Positions 47,256 to 59,911 of a stretch of 64,000 nt of DNA are shown piece by piece; within the stretch, counting starts at the first letter, position 1, and every line of letters begins with the position of its first letter. A program made the translations under genes and the position numbers. The DNA comes from an uncultured Erythrobacter sp. (GTDB lineage: Bacteria > Pseudomonadota > Alphaproteobacteria > Sphingomonadales > Sphingomonadaceae). The stretch covers positions 1,574,501 to 1,638,500 of the forward strand of contig CANMTU010000001.1 in assembly GCA_947501005.1 (NCBI GenBank), in the 5' to 3' direction. The notes under the pieces are model-generated. The model did not search any database and had not been told where the DNA came from. It worked only from the letters and a program-made list of their open reading frames with translations.

Positions 47256-47980
47256 GCGTGGACTGCGGATACATCCGCGAGGTGGTAGCGGGCGGCCTCG
47301 CTTTCGCGTTCCCCCACGGCGATGCCGAACCCGCCGCAGGCATTGGCCCCGGCGAAACCGTCCTCGTCGGTGAGGTCGTCGCCGATGAAGATCGGGCGCG
47401 CGCCAGTGAAATCGTCTTCCGCCAGGAAAGCCGCCACCGCATCGCCCTTGTGCGAGTTGGAATCGGCCAGTTCGATCACGAATTTCCCGCGTTTGAGTTC
47501 GAGGTCGTACTTCGCGGCCAGCCCTTGCATGAATTCCAGGGCGTCCCCCTCCTGTTCGGGATGTTGCCGGTAATGCAGCGCGGCGCCGTAGGTCTTGCTT
47601 TCGAAACCGAGGTCGCGACCTTGCGCGAAATCCTGCATCGCCCGCACCGCGTCGTCGGCAAGGATGGTCGGCTCCTCGCCCAGCCGCGATCCGTCCGCCT
47701 TGAGGCAGGACGCGCCGTGCGATCCTGCCCGCGCGAGGACGCAGGCGCCGACATGGTGGTGCAGATCGTCGAGCGCACGCCCGGTCACGATCGCCAGCCG
47801 CCCTCCCACCCGGTCGCGCAGGTCGTGCAGCCGGTCAAGCAGGTCGCCGGGCACTTCGATACCGTCCGGCTGATCGGCCAGTTCGACCAGGGTGCCGTCG
47901 AAATCGAGGAACAGAGCCACCGGACCGTCCGCCATCAGGTCGGAAAGCGCGGGGGGATCGGGCAGATTTGCGGTCGCCAT
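47240..47980 (-). CDS. otsB: Trehalose-phosphatase
   Basis: A 246-residue HAD-family phosphatase that converts trehalose 6-phosphate to trehalose. HAD motif I is FLDFDGTLVEL, motif II region RLAIVTGRAL, and motif IV FIGDDLTDEDGF. First gene of the operon; AAGGGAG precedes the ATG. Its 3' end overlaps the GH15 start by 16 bases. Trehalose is a common compatible solute, so regulation by osmotic or starvation signals is likely, but no binding site is evident. Confidence 0.92.
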   Translation of the reverse strand: MATANLPDPPALSDLMADGPVALFLDFDGTLVELADQPDGIEVPGDLLDRLHDLRDRVGGRLAIVTGRALDDLHHHVGACVLARAGSHGASCLKADGSRLGEEPTILADDAVRAMQDFAQGRDLGFESKTYGAALHYRQHPEQEGDALEFMQGLAAKYDLELKRGKFVIELADSNSHKGDAVAAFLAEDDFTGARPIFIGDDLTDEDGFAGANACGGFGIAVGERESEAARYHLADVSAVHAWLNL

Positions 47981-48023
47981 GCCGCTCCCTTAACGGCTTG
48001 CCGGTTCAGATCAACGGGCGAGG

Positions 48024-48695
48024 TCAGCTTTCGCCGGCGGCGCCCGTCTGCGGTCCGGGGACGAGGATCATGTTGCCCCGCTCGACCCGCCAGCCTTCCA
48101 GCCGCGACAGGAAGTTCATCCCGATCACGTTGGTTCGCCCCAGATTGGGCGCAATCACGGCATCGAGCCCGCTTGCCTCGATATTGCCGAAGGCCAGCGT
48201 GTCGAACGTGGTGAGATCGGCGGTGACCGTGCCGTTGGCGGTCGAGATCATCACCGGAACCCCGCCGGGCCGCGCCGTCAGCCCCGCGCGCTGCGCGGTT
48301 TCGGCGGACACGGCGGTGAGCGTGGCGCCGGTATCGACCAGGAACCGGGCGGGCACGCCGTTGATCTTCGCCTCGAGCCAGTAATGCCCGTCCGCCGCCA
48401 GCGGTATCACCGTCTCGCCGCCCTCGACCCGCTGTTCGGGCAGCCCGAGTTGCGGCACCGCCACCTCCAGCCGCGGATCGAAGCGCGACAATTGAAGCAC
48501 GAGGGTCACGAGGATGGCGCCGAGCGCGATGGTGCCGATGGCGCGGATCAGCCGCCCGCCCGCCACCTTGCGCGAAACCAGCGCCGAACCGATCCAGCCG
48601 ATCACCATGGCCGCCACCGTGGCCATCAGCAGGCCGGATCGCGGAATGGCCCGGATGACTTCGGAGACGCCGGAAATCAGGGGATCGAAATCCAT
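48024..48695 (-). CDS. Membrane-anchored retropepsin-like aspartic protease
   Basis: A 223-residue protein with two N-terminal membrane segments (about residues 21-40 and 50-69) and a retropepsin-like domain. The active site reads FLVDTGATLTAVS (Asp121-Thr122-Gly123), and the second conserved strand is NVIGMNFLSRL. This fits the TIGR02281 clan-AA family, which presumably dimerises with the domain in the periplasm; substrates are unknown. The ATG at 48695 lies only five bases after a palindromic CCTATATAGG, so transcription may start almost at the ATG. It is divergent from the photolyase gene. Confidence 0.83.
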   Translation of the reverse strand: MDFDPLISGVSEVIRAIPRSGLLMATVAAMVIGWIGSALVSRKVAGGRLIRAIGTIALGAILVTLVLQLSRFDPRLEVAVPQLGLPEQRVEGGETVIPLAADGHYWLEAKINGVPARFLVDTGATLTAVSAETAQRAGLTARPGGVPVMISTANGTVTADLTTFDTLAFGNIEASGLDAVIAPNLGRTNVIGMNFLSRLEGWRVERGNMILVPGPQTGAAGES

Positions 48696-48770
48696 CGCGC
48701 CTATATAGGCGGTCTCGCGCGGGGCGAAAGAGGGGGCGGCACCATCGCGGGTGCCGGGCATTTACGCATC

Positions 48771-50339
48771 ATGTCCGGCCCCGTCCTCGTGCCGATCCTC
48801 GGCGATCAGCTCTCCCGAAACCTGGCATCCCTGCGCGGCCGCACCAAGGACGACACCGTCGTCCTGATGATGGAGGTCGTGGAAGAGGCGACTTATGTGA
48901 AGCATCACAAGCAGAAAATCGTTCTGATCTTTTCGGCCATGCGTCATTTCGCGGCGGAATTGCGCGATGCCGGATGGACCGTCGATTACGTCAGGCTCGA
49001 CGACGAGGGCAATGCCGGCAGCTTCACCGGGGAGGTCGCCCGCGCGGTGGAGGAACACCAACCCCGTCTCGTCAGCGTGGTCGAGGCGGGCGAATGGCGC
49101 GTGCGCGAGGATATGGACCAGTGGGCCGACAAGTTCCCCTGCGAGGTCGAGATCCTGCGCGACGACCGGTTCCTCTGTCCGCAAGCCGAATTCGAGGACT
49201 GGGCGCAGGATCGCACGAACCTGCGCATGGAATTCTTCTACCGCGCAATGCGCCGCAAGACCGGCCTGTTGATGACGGGGGACGGCAAACCCGAAGGCGG
49301 TGAGTGGAATTACGACACCGAGAATCGCAAGCCGCCCAAGGACGGCATGTCCGCCCCCGAACGCGCCAAGTTCGAACCGGACGCGATCACCTGCGAGGTG
49401 ATCGATCTGGTCGCAAACCGCTTCGCCGATCATTTCGGCAGTCTCGCGACGTTCCGCTGGCCGGTCACGGCGGACGAGGCGCAAGAGGCCGCCGACGCCT
49501 TCTTCGTCGAACGGATCGAGAAGTTCGGCCCCTATCAGGACGCGATGGTTCACGGGGAGGACGACCTCTACCACTCGATGCTCTCGACCAGCATCAATCT
49601 CGGCCTGCTCGACCCGCTGGAGCTGTGCAGGCGGGCGGAGAAATCCTATCATGACGGCAATGCGCCGCTCAATTCGGTGGAAGGCTTCATCCGCCAGATC
49701 ATCGGCTGGCGCGAATATATCCGCTGCTTCTACTGGTATGAAATGCCGCATCTGCAGCAGGCCAACGCGCTTGATGCAACGCGCACCCTGCCCGAATTCT
49801 TCTGGACCGGCGAGACCGACATGGCCTGCCTGGCCGATTGCATCCGCTCGACCCGCGACAATGCGCACAATCACCACATCCAGCGCCTGATGGTGCTCGG
49901 CAATTTCTGCCTGATCGCGGGCATCGACCCGCGCGACGTGCAGGACTGGTATCTGGTGGTCTATGCCGACGCCTACGAATGGGTCGAACTGCCCAACGTC
50001 TCCGCGATGATCCTTTATGCCGATGACGGCAAGCTGGCTTCCAAGCCCTATGCGGCCAGCGGAAACTATATCAACAAGATGAGCGATTATTGCGGCAAGT
50101 GCACCTACTCGCCGCACAAGAAGACCGGCGAAGGCGCCTGCCCGTTCAACCCGCTCTACTGGTATTTCATGGACCGGCACCGCGACAGGCTCGAAAGCAA
50201 CCCCCGCATTGGCCGGATCTATGCCACATGGGACCGGATGGGCGATGACAAGCAGCGCGACTACCTGAACAGCGCCGAGGCGTTTCTGGAAACCCTCGAA
50301 CCGGCGAGACAGGGCTATGCGCGCGCAGAAGGAGGATAA
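48771..50339 (+). CDS. Fe-S cluster cryptochrome/photolyase (PhrB-like 6-4 photolyase)
   Basis: A 522-residue FeS-BCP family photolyase. Four cysteines, Cys353, Cys441, Cys444 and Cys457, have exactly the spacing of the 4Fe-4S ligands of Agrobacterium PhrB (350, 438, 441, 454). The helical FAD domain includes IRQIIGWREYIRCFYWYEMP, DNAHNHHIQRLMVLGNF and DVQDWYLVVYADAYEWVE. PhrB repairs (6-4) photoproducts with blue light and binds a lumazine antenna. I chose the ATG at 48771 (MSGPVLVPILGDQLS); the open frame extends upstream into the divergent protease gene. cinA follows three bases after the stop. Confidence 0.9.
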   Translation: MSGPVLVPILGDQLSRNLASLRGRTKDDTVVLMMEVVEEATYVKHHKQKIVLIFSAMRHFAAELRDAGWTVDYVRLDDEGNAGSFTGEVARAVEEHQPRLVSVVEAGEWRVREDMDQWADKFPCEVEILRDDRFLCPQAEFEDWAQDRTNLRMEFFYRAMRRKTGLLMTGDGKPEGGEWNYDTENRKPPKDGMSAPERAKFEPDAITCEVIDLVANRFADHFGSLATFRWPVTADEAQEAADAFFVERIEKFGPYQDAMVHGEDDLYHSMLSTSINLGLLDPLELCRRAEKSYHDGNAPLNSVEGFIRQIIGWREYIRCFYWYEMPHLQQANALDATRTLPEFFWTGETDMACLADCIRSTRDNAHNHHIQRLMVLGNFCLIAGIDPRDVQDWYLVVYADAYEWVELPNVSAMILYADDGKLASKPYAASGNYINKMSDYCGKCTYSPHKKTGEGACPFNPLYWYFMDRHRDRLESNPRIGRIYATWDRMGDDKQRDYLNSAEAFLETLEPARQGYARAEGG

Positions 50340-50341
50340 GG

Positions 50342-50854
50342 ATGGACAAGGAACTCGACGGCGCCCTGCCGCCCCGCATCGTGGAACTGGCAGAAAGCGT
50401 CCTCAAGAAAGCGAAGGACGCCGACGTTATGCTGGCGACCGCGGAAAGTTGCACTGGCGGCCTTCTCGCGGCCCTGCTGACCGACGTGCACGGTTTTGGC
50501 CGGGTGTTCGACCGGGGCTTCGTCTCCTATTCGGACGAGGCGAAATGCGACCTGTTGGGGATCGAGCGCGAGATGGTCGACAATTGCGGCGCGGTCAGCC
50601 GCGACGTCGCCGAAGCCATGGCCGAGGGGGCGCTGAAACGTTCGCAGGCCGATCTGGTGGTATCCGTCACCGGTTTCGCCGGACCGGCCGGCGAGGATGA
50701 CGAGGAAGGCCTGGTGCATTTCGCGCTCGCCTGCGCGAATGGCAAACGCGAACATCGCGAAGAGCATTACGGCGCGATCGGGCGGGACGGCGTGCGGGTG
50801 GCCGCGATCGAAACGGCGCTCGAATTGTTCGATGTGGGGCTGAAAGGGGAGTAA
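50342..50854 (+). CDS. CinA C-terminal-domain protein (nicotinamide-nucleotide amidohydrolase PncC type)
   Basis: A 170-residue stand-alone CinA C-terminal domain. The signature is TAESCTGGLLAALLTDV, and a second conserved part reads SVTGFAGPAGED. Such proteins deamidate nicotinamide mononucleotide to nicotinate mononucleotide in NAD recycling. Part of the usual GGxxxKPVG segment looks modified here (EDDEEGLVHFA). It starts two bases after the photolyase stop, with AGGAGGATAAGG upstream, so the two are one transcript. A 20-base C tract begins directly after the stop. Confidence 0.87.
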   Translation: MDKELDGALPPRIVELAESVLKKAKDADVMLATAESCTGGLLAALLTDVHGFGRVFDRGFVSYSDEAKCDLLGIEREMVDNCGAVSRDVAEAMAEGALKRSQADLVVSVTGFAGPAGEDDEEGLVHFALACANGKREHREEHYGAIGRDGVRVAAIETALELFDVGLKGE

Positions 50855-50855
50855 G

Positions 50856-50875
50856 CCCCCCCCCCCCCCCCCCCC
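50856..50875. repeat. Homopolymer of 20 cytosines between convergent genes
   Basis: An uninterrupted run of C immediately after the cinA TAA and 13 bases before the end of ada. It is by far the longest homopolymer in the window. Length may vary in the cell or be an assembly approximation. Confidence 0.95.
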
Positions 50876-50888
50876 GCGCCCGGCACCG

Positions 50889-51929
50889 TCAGGATTCGGG
50901 CTTTTCCCGCCGCAGCAGTTCCCGCTTGATCTCCAGCCCGTAGGCATATCCTCCAAGCGTGCGGTCCGCCGCGATCACCCGGTGGCAGGGGATCAACACC
51001 GCGACACCGTTGGCGCCGTTCGCCCCGCCGACCGCGCGGCTGGCCTTTGGCGCCCCCAGCAGCGCGGCGATCTCGCCATAGCTGCGGGTTTCGCCGGGTG
51101 GAATGCTGCACAAGGCGTCCCACACGCGCTGCTGGAAGACGGTGCCCTGCACGTCCATCGGAATGTACGCGGGCCGGCCGGGTGCCTCGACCTGATCGAC
51201 CACTTGCTGCACCAAAGCGGCGAACTCATCGTCTCCTGCGCCCAGGTCGGCATTGGGAAAGCGCCGGCGCAGCGCCTCTTCCCCCTCGCCGAACGCCACC
51301 CGGCACACCCCCCGGTCGCTGGCCGCGACAAGGATCGGGCCAAGGCTCGTTTGCGCGATCGCCCAGTCTATGCGCGCCCCCGCCCCGCCCTTTATCCAGA
51401 TGGATGGTGCCATGCCTCTTCCTTTCCGGTCGCGATAGAATTGCGACGGCGCCTCGTGCCCCGCCGCGTAGATCGCCTCGGTGACGCTTTCCCGTTTGCC
51501 GAGCGCATCGTCCGCCCGCTCCAGCCGCCGGGCGCGGTGATAGGCCGCCGGCGACAGGCCGACCGCGCGCCGGAACAGGCGCTGGAAATGCGCCGGGGAA
51601 TAACCCGTCGCCTCGCCCAGTTGCGCAAGATCGGGCCGCGTTTCCGCCGCCTCGATCAGGGCGAGCGCCATGCGCACCGCCGCCGCGTCGCGCGCGACCT
51701 CGTCGGGCCGGCAGCGCCGGCAGGCGCGCAGTCCGGCGCCGCGCGCCGCCGCGCCATCCGCGAAGAACCGCACATTGTCGCGCGCCGGATGCCGCGCCGC
51801 GCAGGACGGGCGGCAATAGATGCCGGTGCACAGCACGCCGGTTACGAACCGCCCGTCGAAGGTCCGGTCGCGCCGCTGGACCGCCGCCCATGCCGCCTGC
51901 TCGTCGATCGTGAAGTCCGTCGCGTTCAT
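50889..51929 (-). CDS. ada: Bifunctional Ada: transcriptional regulator / O6-methylguanine-DNA methyltransferase
   Basis: A 346-residue fused Ada. The N-terminal zinc domain has Cys39, Cys43, Cys70 and Cys73 (GIYCRPSC and ACRRC), where the first takes methyl groups from phosphotriesters. An AraC-type helix-turn-helix follows (LGEATGYSPAHFQRLFRRAVG). The C-terminal MGMT domain has the acceptor cysteine in LIPCHRV. Methylation turns it into an activator of its own regulon. I chose the ATG at 51929 over one two codons earlier because GGA is better placed. The oppositely read protease gene begins 84 bases away. Confidence 0.93.
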   Translation of the reverse strand: MNATDFTIDEQAAWAAVQRRDRTFDGRFVTGVLCTGIYCRPSCAARHPARDNVRFFADGAAARGAGLRACRRCRPDEVARDAAAVRMALALIEAAETRPDLAQLGEATGYSPAHFQRLFRRAVGLSPAAYHRARRLERADDALGKRESVTEAIYAAGHEAPSQFYRDRKGRGMAPSIWIKGGAGARIDWAIAQTSLGPILVAASDRGVCRVAFGEGEEALRRRFPNADLGAGDDEFAALVQQVVDQVEAPGRPAYIPMDVQGTVFQQRVWDALCSIPPGETRSYGEIAALLGAPKASRAVGGANGANGVAVLIPCHRVIAADRTLGGYAYGLEIKRELLRREKPES

Positions 51930-52013
51930 AACCATTCCGGCATAGCGCAGTGCGCGCCCTCACCGCATCCCGTATCTTGCGATCAAAGCGAATGGCGGGC
52001 AAATGCGCGGGTC

Positions 52014-53579
52014 ATGGGACGGGTCCTCATTCTGATCGCCGCCATGCTGGCGCTGCTCGCACCTGCCTTCGCGCGGGCGGAGCCGGCGGATATCGATGCG
52101 GCAGCGCGCGGCGTAGTCCGGGTGGTCATCATCGGCACCGAAAACGGCGAGCTCTACCCGATCAGCCACGGCACCGGATTTGCAGTCACGTCCGACATCA
52201 TCGTGACCAACGCCCATGTCGTGCGCGACGCGATGCGCGACGAGGGGCTCGACATCGGCATCGTGCCGTCCGGCGGGGGCAAGGCGATGTATGGCCAGCT
52301 GATTGCCGTCAGCCCGCGCAACGACCTCGCGCTGGTCCGCGTGACCGGAGATCTGCGTCTGCCGCCCCTCACGCTTGCAGGAAGCGAGCTGCAATCGAGC
52401 GGCGAGGTCGTGAGCGTCGGCTATCCCATGAATGTCGACCGGGCGCAGGGCCTGGGCAACAGCGACATCTTCTCCAGCCAGCCGCCGGTGAAAAGCCGCG
52501 GCTATATCTCTGGCGAGCGGCCGAGCCGGCAGTTCGACACCATCCTGCACACCGCGCCGATCGCGCGCGGCAATTCGGGCGGCCCCCTGCTCGATCAGTG
52601 CGGGCGGGTGCTGGGCGTCAACAGCTTCGGGTCCGACAGCGAGGCGGGGGATGCGGAATTCTTCTTCGCCGTCTCGAATCGCGAGCTGATCCCGTTCCTG
52701 CGCGCCAACGGCATCGCGCCGCAGGTCAACACCGCGCCCTGCCGCTCGATGGCGGACCTCGACGCGGCCGAGCAGGCGCGGCTCTCGCGCGAACAGGCGG
52801 AGGCCCGGCAATCGCTGGCCGAGCGGGCCGAACGGACGCGGGAGCGGCGCGAGCGTGCGCTGATCGAGGCGCAGCTCGGCGTCACGCAGGATCGCGAGGA
52901 CCGGATGGCGCTGGCATTCGTGCTGACCCTGGCGGCCTTCGGCATCGCGCTGTACGGCTTTTCTCTGCGCAACCGGGCGGGCGAAGACGAAGACGCCGGG
53001 CGGATCCTGCGGCGCAAGGCGAACATCGCCTGTGCCATCGCCGGGTTCCTGACCATCGTCGCCATCATTGCCTTCGTCACCCGGCCCGGCCTCGACGAGG
53101 TGGACCGCCGTGTCGCCGCCGCGATGGGCGAGGCCGATGCCGCCGCTGCCGCGGGAACGCCGCCCTCGGCCGCCGGCAGACGATCGCTGACCTGCACCCT
53201 CTTGCCCGATCGCAGCCGCATGACCAGCCCGCAGGCGAGCAGCGTGTCGTTCGAATGGTCAGGCCAAGGCTGCGTCAACGGCCGCACGCAGTATGGCCAA
53301 GCTTCTGGGACGTGGTCGCGGGTGTTCGTGCCGAACGAGGAAGACGCGGTCTCGGTCAACAGTTTCGACCCCGATCGCAATATCTACCGGGTCGAGCGCT
53401 TCCTCCTTCCGCGCGGCGCGATGCAATCGGCGCGCGAGGCCCGGGCGAAATACCGCGCGCCCCGCTGCGAGACCGAGAATGCGTCCCAGCGGCTCGGGCA
53501 GATGCAGAGCGAAGTTCTCAGCTTGTTACCACAGCAGGCGAACGAGCGGCTGGTCTACGAGTGCGAAGCGGCAACTTGA
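52014..53579 (+). CDS. Membrane-associated trypsin-like serine protease
   Basis: A 521-residue protein. It has a signal peptide or anchor ([20 protein letters not shown]) and a trypsin-fold domain with a complete triad His68 (TNAHVV), Asp104 (NDLALV) and Ser188 ([11 protein letters not shown]). A charged coiled coil of about 60 residues ([20 protein letters not shown]) is followed by two membrane segments (around residues 300-318 and 340-358) and a C-terminal domain with cysteines that resembles no family I know. There is no PDZ domain, unlike DegP. The membrane pair after the protease puts the tail back on the same side, probably the periplasm. Substrates are unknown. Confidence 0.8.
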   Translation: MGRVLILIAAMLALLAPAFARAEPADIDAAARGVVRVVIIGTENGELYPISHGTGFAVTSDIIVTNAHVVRDAMRDEGLDIGIVPSGGGKAMYGQLIAVSPRNDLALVRVTGDLRLPPLTLAGSELQSSGEVVSVGYPMNVDRAQGLGNSDIFSSQPPVKSRGYISGERPSRQFDTILHTAPIARGNSGGPLLDQCGRVLGVNSFGSDSEAGDAEFFFAVSNRELIPFLRANGIAPQVNTAPCRSMADLDAAEQARLSREQAEARQSLAERAERTRERRERALIEAQLGVTQDREDRMALAFVLTLAAFGIALYGFSLRNRAGEDEDAGRILRRKANIACAIAGFLTIVAIIAFVTRPGLDEVDRRVAAAMGEADAAAAAGTPPSAAGRRSLTCTLLPDRSRMTSPQASSVSFEWSGQGCVNGRTQYGQASGTWSRVFVPNEEDAVSVNSFDPDRNIYRVERFLLPRGAMQSAREARAKYRAPRCETENASQRLGQMQSEVLSLLPQQANERLVYECEAAT

Positions 53580-53681
53580 GCCGGGCGGGCAGCGCGCCGG
53601 AGAGCAGTTTCGACACATCGTTCTGATATTTCTCGGGGTGCGCCCGGTCACAGCATCCCGCATCGCACAGGTCGAGGCGGC

Positions 53682-53708
53682 TTGCCTTGCCGCACCCCCT
53701 TTGCTAGG
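53682..53708 (+). promoter_or_regulatory. Putative ATP synthase operon promoter
   Basis: TTGCCT (53682-53687), 15 bases, GCTAGG (53703-53708), in the 223-base region before atpH. The GCTA-type -10 fits the Caulobacter housekeeping pattern. The rest of this region shows nothing I can interpret. Confidence 0.4.
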
Positions 53709-53802
53709 CGCGCGCCAGCTTTGCCGGGGCCGCTTCACGCAAGCCCGGATTCGGCCAGGCTGCGACAATTCTTTTTCCGGACCGCAAGAGGACGAGAGAC
53801 GC

Positions 53803-54357
53803 GTGGATATTTCCGCCGGTATTCAGGCTAGCCTGGCAGGCCGCTATGCTTCCGCGCTGTTCGATCTGGCATCGGAGAACGGCGTGGTGACGGCCGTCGA
53901 ATCGGATCTGGACAAGCTCGAAGCCGGGCTCGAACAATCCGCCGATCTGCGCATGCTGACGACCAGCCCGAAGGTCGGGCGCCATGCCGCGGAAAAGGCG
54001 TTGTGGAGCGTCGGTGCGATCATGGGCCTGTCGGACCTGACCCAGAAGTTCCTCGGCACGCTGGCAAGCAACCGCCGGCTGACGCAGCTTCCCGCCGTCA
54101 TCCGCGCCTTCCGCATGATCGCCTCCGCCCAGCGGGGCGAGATCAGCGCCGAGGTCACCAGTGCCCACGCGCTGACCGACGCGCAGCTCGATCAGCTCAA
54201 GACCCGACTGACGCAGCGCGAAGGGCGCACCGTGAAGCTGACATCGAAGGTCGATCCCGATCTTCTCGGCGGTCTCGTCGTCACCATCGGTTCGCGGCGC
54301 ATCGACGCCTCGATCCGCACCCGTCTCAATTCCCTCGCCCGGGCCATGACTGCCTGA
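53803..54357 (+). CDS. atpH: F1 ATP synthase subunit delta
   Basis: A 184-residue delta subunit (OSCP) that joins the alpha-3-beta-3 head to the peripheral stalk. The N-terminal helical bundle is [15 protein letters not shown], and the C-terminal part has the usual [20 protein letters not shown] and [12 protein letters not shown]. It starts at a GTG at 53803, preceded by GAGGACGAGAG. First gene of the F1 operon; the F0 genes are not in the window, as is normal for alphaproteobacteria, which keep F0 elsewhere. Confidence 0.94.
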   Translation: MDISAGIQASLAGRYASALFDLASENGVVTAVESDLDKLEAGLEQSADLRMLTTSPKVGRHAAEKALWSVGAIMGLSDLTQKFLGTLASNRRLTQLPAVIRAFRMIASAQRGEISAEVTSAHALTDAQLDQLKTRLTQREGRTVKLTSKVDPDLLGGLVVTIGSRRIDASIRTRLNSLARAMTA

Positions 54358-54370
54358 CCCCAAGGCCTAA

Positions 54371-55912
<1,542 letters not shown>

Positions 55913-55919
55913 TCGCGAT

Positions 55920-56213
55920 ATGCGCTATACCGTCTTCGCCACGATCCCGGTCAAACCCGAGCATATGGAGGCCGCCTGCGAAGCGGTGGCCGCCATTGTG
56001 CCGGCGACCCGCGGCGAGGACGGTTGCATTTCTTTCGAACCGCGCCGCGCGGCGGACGGATCGGACACGATCATGATTTTCGAGGAGTGGGCGGATCGCG
56101 ATGCGTTCGAGTTCCACCACGCCCAGGACTACACCAAGGACGTTTTCGCGAAATACGGGAACTGGCTCCAGTCGGAACCCGAACTTTTCGAAGTGAAAGC
56201 GCTGGAAGGCTGA
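55920..56213 (+). CDS. Antibiotic biosynthesis monooxygenase (ABM) domain protein within the atp operon
   Basis: A 97-residue dimeric alpha-beta-barrel-type protein. It opens with [17 protein letters not shown] and has the family's [26 protein letters not shown] and [12 protein letters not shown] segments. Members are small cofactor-free quinol monooxygenases (YgiN-like) or Dabb-like proteins; several oxidise quinols or aromatic compounds. The ATG at 55920 lies seven bases after atpA, and atpG begins seven bases after its stop, so it must be co-transcribed with the F1 genes. A link to quinones is attractive but unproven. Confidence 0.82.
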   Translation: MRYTVFATIPVKPEHMEAACEAVAAIVPATRGEDGCISFEPRRAADGSDTIMIFEEWADRDAFEFHHAQDYTKDVFAKYGNWLQSEPELFEVKALEG

Positions 56214-56220
56214 ACACGGA

Positions 56221-57096
56221 ATGGCAAGCCTCAAGGAACTCAAGGGCCGGATCAACTCGGTCAAGTCGACCCAGAAGATCACCAAGGCCAAGCAGATGGT
56301 CGCAGCGGCGAAGCTTCGCCGGGCGCAGGCCGCTGCCGAAGCCGCACGCCCCTATGCGGAACGCTTGAGCGGGGTCATGGCTTCGCTGGCCGGCAAGGTC
56401 AGCGGCGATGGCGCGCCTCTGCTGCTGCGCGGTACGGGCTCGACCCAGCGCAATCTGCTGGTCGTCGTCAACACCGACAAGGGCCTGTGCGGCGGCCTTA
56501 ACGCCAACATCGTCAAGGCGGCGAAGCTCAGGGCCAAAGCCCTGCTGGACGAGGGCAAGGACGTGCAGTTCTACCTCGTCGGCAAGAAGGGTCGCGCCCC
56601 GATCAAGCGCGACTATGCCGACCGCATCGAAAAGCATTTCGACACCTCCGAAGTGCGCACGCCCGGTTTCGAAGAAGCCGACGCCATCGCCGCCGACCTT
56701 CTGGCCCGTTATGACGACGGCGAGTTCGACGTCGCGCACTTGGTCTATCCGGTGTTCCAGTCCGCCCTGGTGCAGAACCCGACGGTGGATCAGCTGATCC
56801 CCGTTCCCGCGCCCGAAAGCAGTGACGCTGTCGGTGCGGGCTCTGTCGTCGACTACGAACCGGGCGAGGACGAGATTCTCGCCGACCTCCTGCCGCGCTA
56901 CATCAAGACGCAGGTGTTCGGCGCGCTGCTGGAGCGTGAGGCGTCGGAACAGGGCGCCTCGATGACCGCTATGGACAATGCGACGCGAAATGCCGGCGAC
57001 CTCATCAAGGATCTGACGATCCAGTACAACCGCAGCCGCCAGGCCGCGATCACCACCGAACTCATCGAAATCATCGCGGGCGCCGAAGCGCTCTAA
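56221..57096 (+). CDS. atpG: F1 ATP synthase subunit gamma
   Basis: A 291-residue gamma subunit, the central rotor shaft. The terminal coiled coils are clear: [20 protein letters not shown] at the start and [20 protein letters not shown] at the end. The middle Rossmann-like part has [19 protein letters not shown]. Length is typical. It lies between the ABM gene and a lipoprotein gene (19 bases after the stop). Confidence 0.97.
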   Translation: MASLKELKGRINSVKSTQKITKAKQMVAAAKLRRAQAAAEAARPYAERLSGVMASLAGKVSGDGAPLLLRGTGSTQRNLLVVVNTDKGLCGGLNANIVKAAKLRAKALLDEGKDVQFYLVGKKGRAPIKRDYADRIEKHFDTSEVRTPGFEEADAIAADLLARYDDGEFDVAHLVYPVFQSALVQNPTVDQLIPVPAPESSDAVGAGSVVDYEPGEDEILADLLPRYIKTQVFGALLEREASEQGASMTAMDNATRNAGDLIKDLTIQYNRSRQAAITTELIEIIAGAEAL

Positions 57097-57114
57097 GCAG
57101 GAAACAGTCTACTC

Positions 57115-58959
<1,845 letters not shown>

Positions 58960-58960
<1 letters not shown>

Positions 58961-59622
58961 TGCGCTTCCCGTTCTTCCGGATCGTCCTTTCGATCAGCAC
59001 GCTGATCGGCGGAACCGTGCATGCAAATGCGCAGGAAATCTACGTTCCGGAAGAACAGCAGCGTGCGCTTTTTGAAGCGGCGCAGCAAAGCGAGACTGCC
59101 GAAATCCAGGGTTCGATTGGGCTGCATGAGAATGCGCTGGTCTATTCCTACCCGAAAGATCTCGTACCTGTGTATCAGGTTCAGCAGCCCAACCTCTTTA
59201 TGATCGAATTCATTCCCTTCGGAGAAGACGTTCGAAAAAATTGGAGCCGGATGCTGACCATTCAGGCCTTTGCCGAACCTGTTGCGCAACGACTGGACCC
59301 CGTGCAGTTCGTTTCAGGGCTCGGGCAGGCCATGCAGGCGAATTGTAGCGGACAGGGCTCATCTCAGGATCTGGGACAAGTCGCTCTAGGCAATACGACC
59401 GCGTATAGGTTCGCGTCTTCTTGCGAGAGGGGCCAGACGATCGAAACGATCCTCTTTCAAGTTGCCAAGCGCAAGGGTGAACTCATTGTGGTTCAACTCG
59501 CCTCGCGACGTCCGAACACTGCCGAAACGGCAGCGGCGGAAAGCGAGGCCGGCCAAACTTACTTCGTTTCGCTTCTCGATCAGGTCGCGTATTTCGACAA
59601 AGCAACCGAACAAGCAAAATAA
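58960..59622 (+). CDS. Secreted hypothetical protein between atpD and atpC
   Basis: A 220-residue protein of unknown function. It has a signal peptide ([20 protein letters not shown], cleavage after about residue 24). The mature part has two cysteines (ANCSGQ and SSCERG) and beta-rich segments such as [10 protein letters not shown] and [12 protein letters not shown] and codon use are visibly lower than in atpD and atpC, with many A/T-ending codons, which suggests later insertion. The ATG overlaps the atpD stop (TAATG) and atpC begins 21 bases after the stop, so it splits the usual atpD-atpC pair. Confidence 0.72.
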
Positions 59623-59642
59623 AGACGCTGGAAACACGAATA

Positions 59643-59900
59643 ATGCCTCTCCACTTCGAACTCGTAACCCCTGAAAAGCTCGTCCGCAGCGAGGATGTGC
59701 ATATGGTCGTCGTACCCGGTGAAGAGGGCGAGTTCGGCGTCCTCGAAGGCCATGCGCCCTTCATGTCCACCATCCGCGACGGGGCGGTGCAGGTCTGGAA
59801 GAGCGAAGGCGGCACGCCGGAAACGATTGAGGTGCGCGGCGGCTTTGCCGAAGTGGGCGAGAACGGCCTTACCGTGCTGGCCGAACACGTCGAGGGCTGA
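59643..59900 (+). CDS. atpC: F1 ATP synthase subunit epsilon, short form
   Basis: An 85-residue epsilon subunit consisting only of the N-terminal beta-sandwich ([20 protein letters not shown], then [19 protein letters not shown] and [20 protein letters not shown]). The C-terminal two-helix domain, which inhibits ATP hydrolysis in E. coli, is absent. Short epsilons occur in several alphaproteobacteria, where the separate zeta protein can inhibit F1. It closes the operon; an imperfect hairpin follows at 59912-59948. Confidence 0.94.
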   Translation: MPLHFELVTPEKLVRSEDVHMVVVPGEEGEFGVLEGHAPFMSTIRDGAVQVWKSEGGTPETIEVRGGFAEVGENGLTVLAEHVEG

Positions 59901-59911
59901 CCCCGCACACA

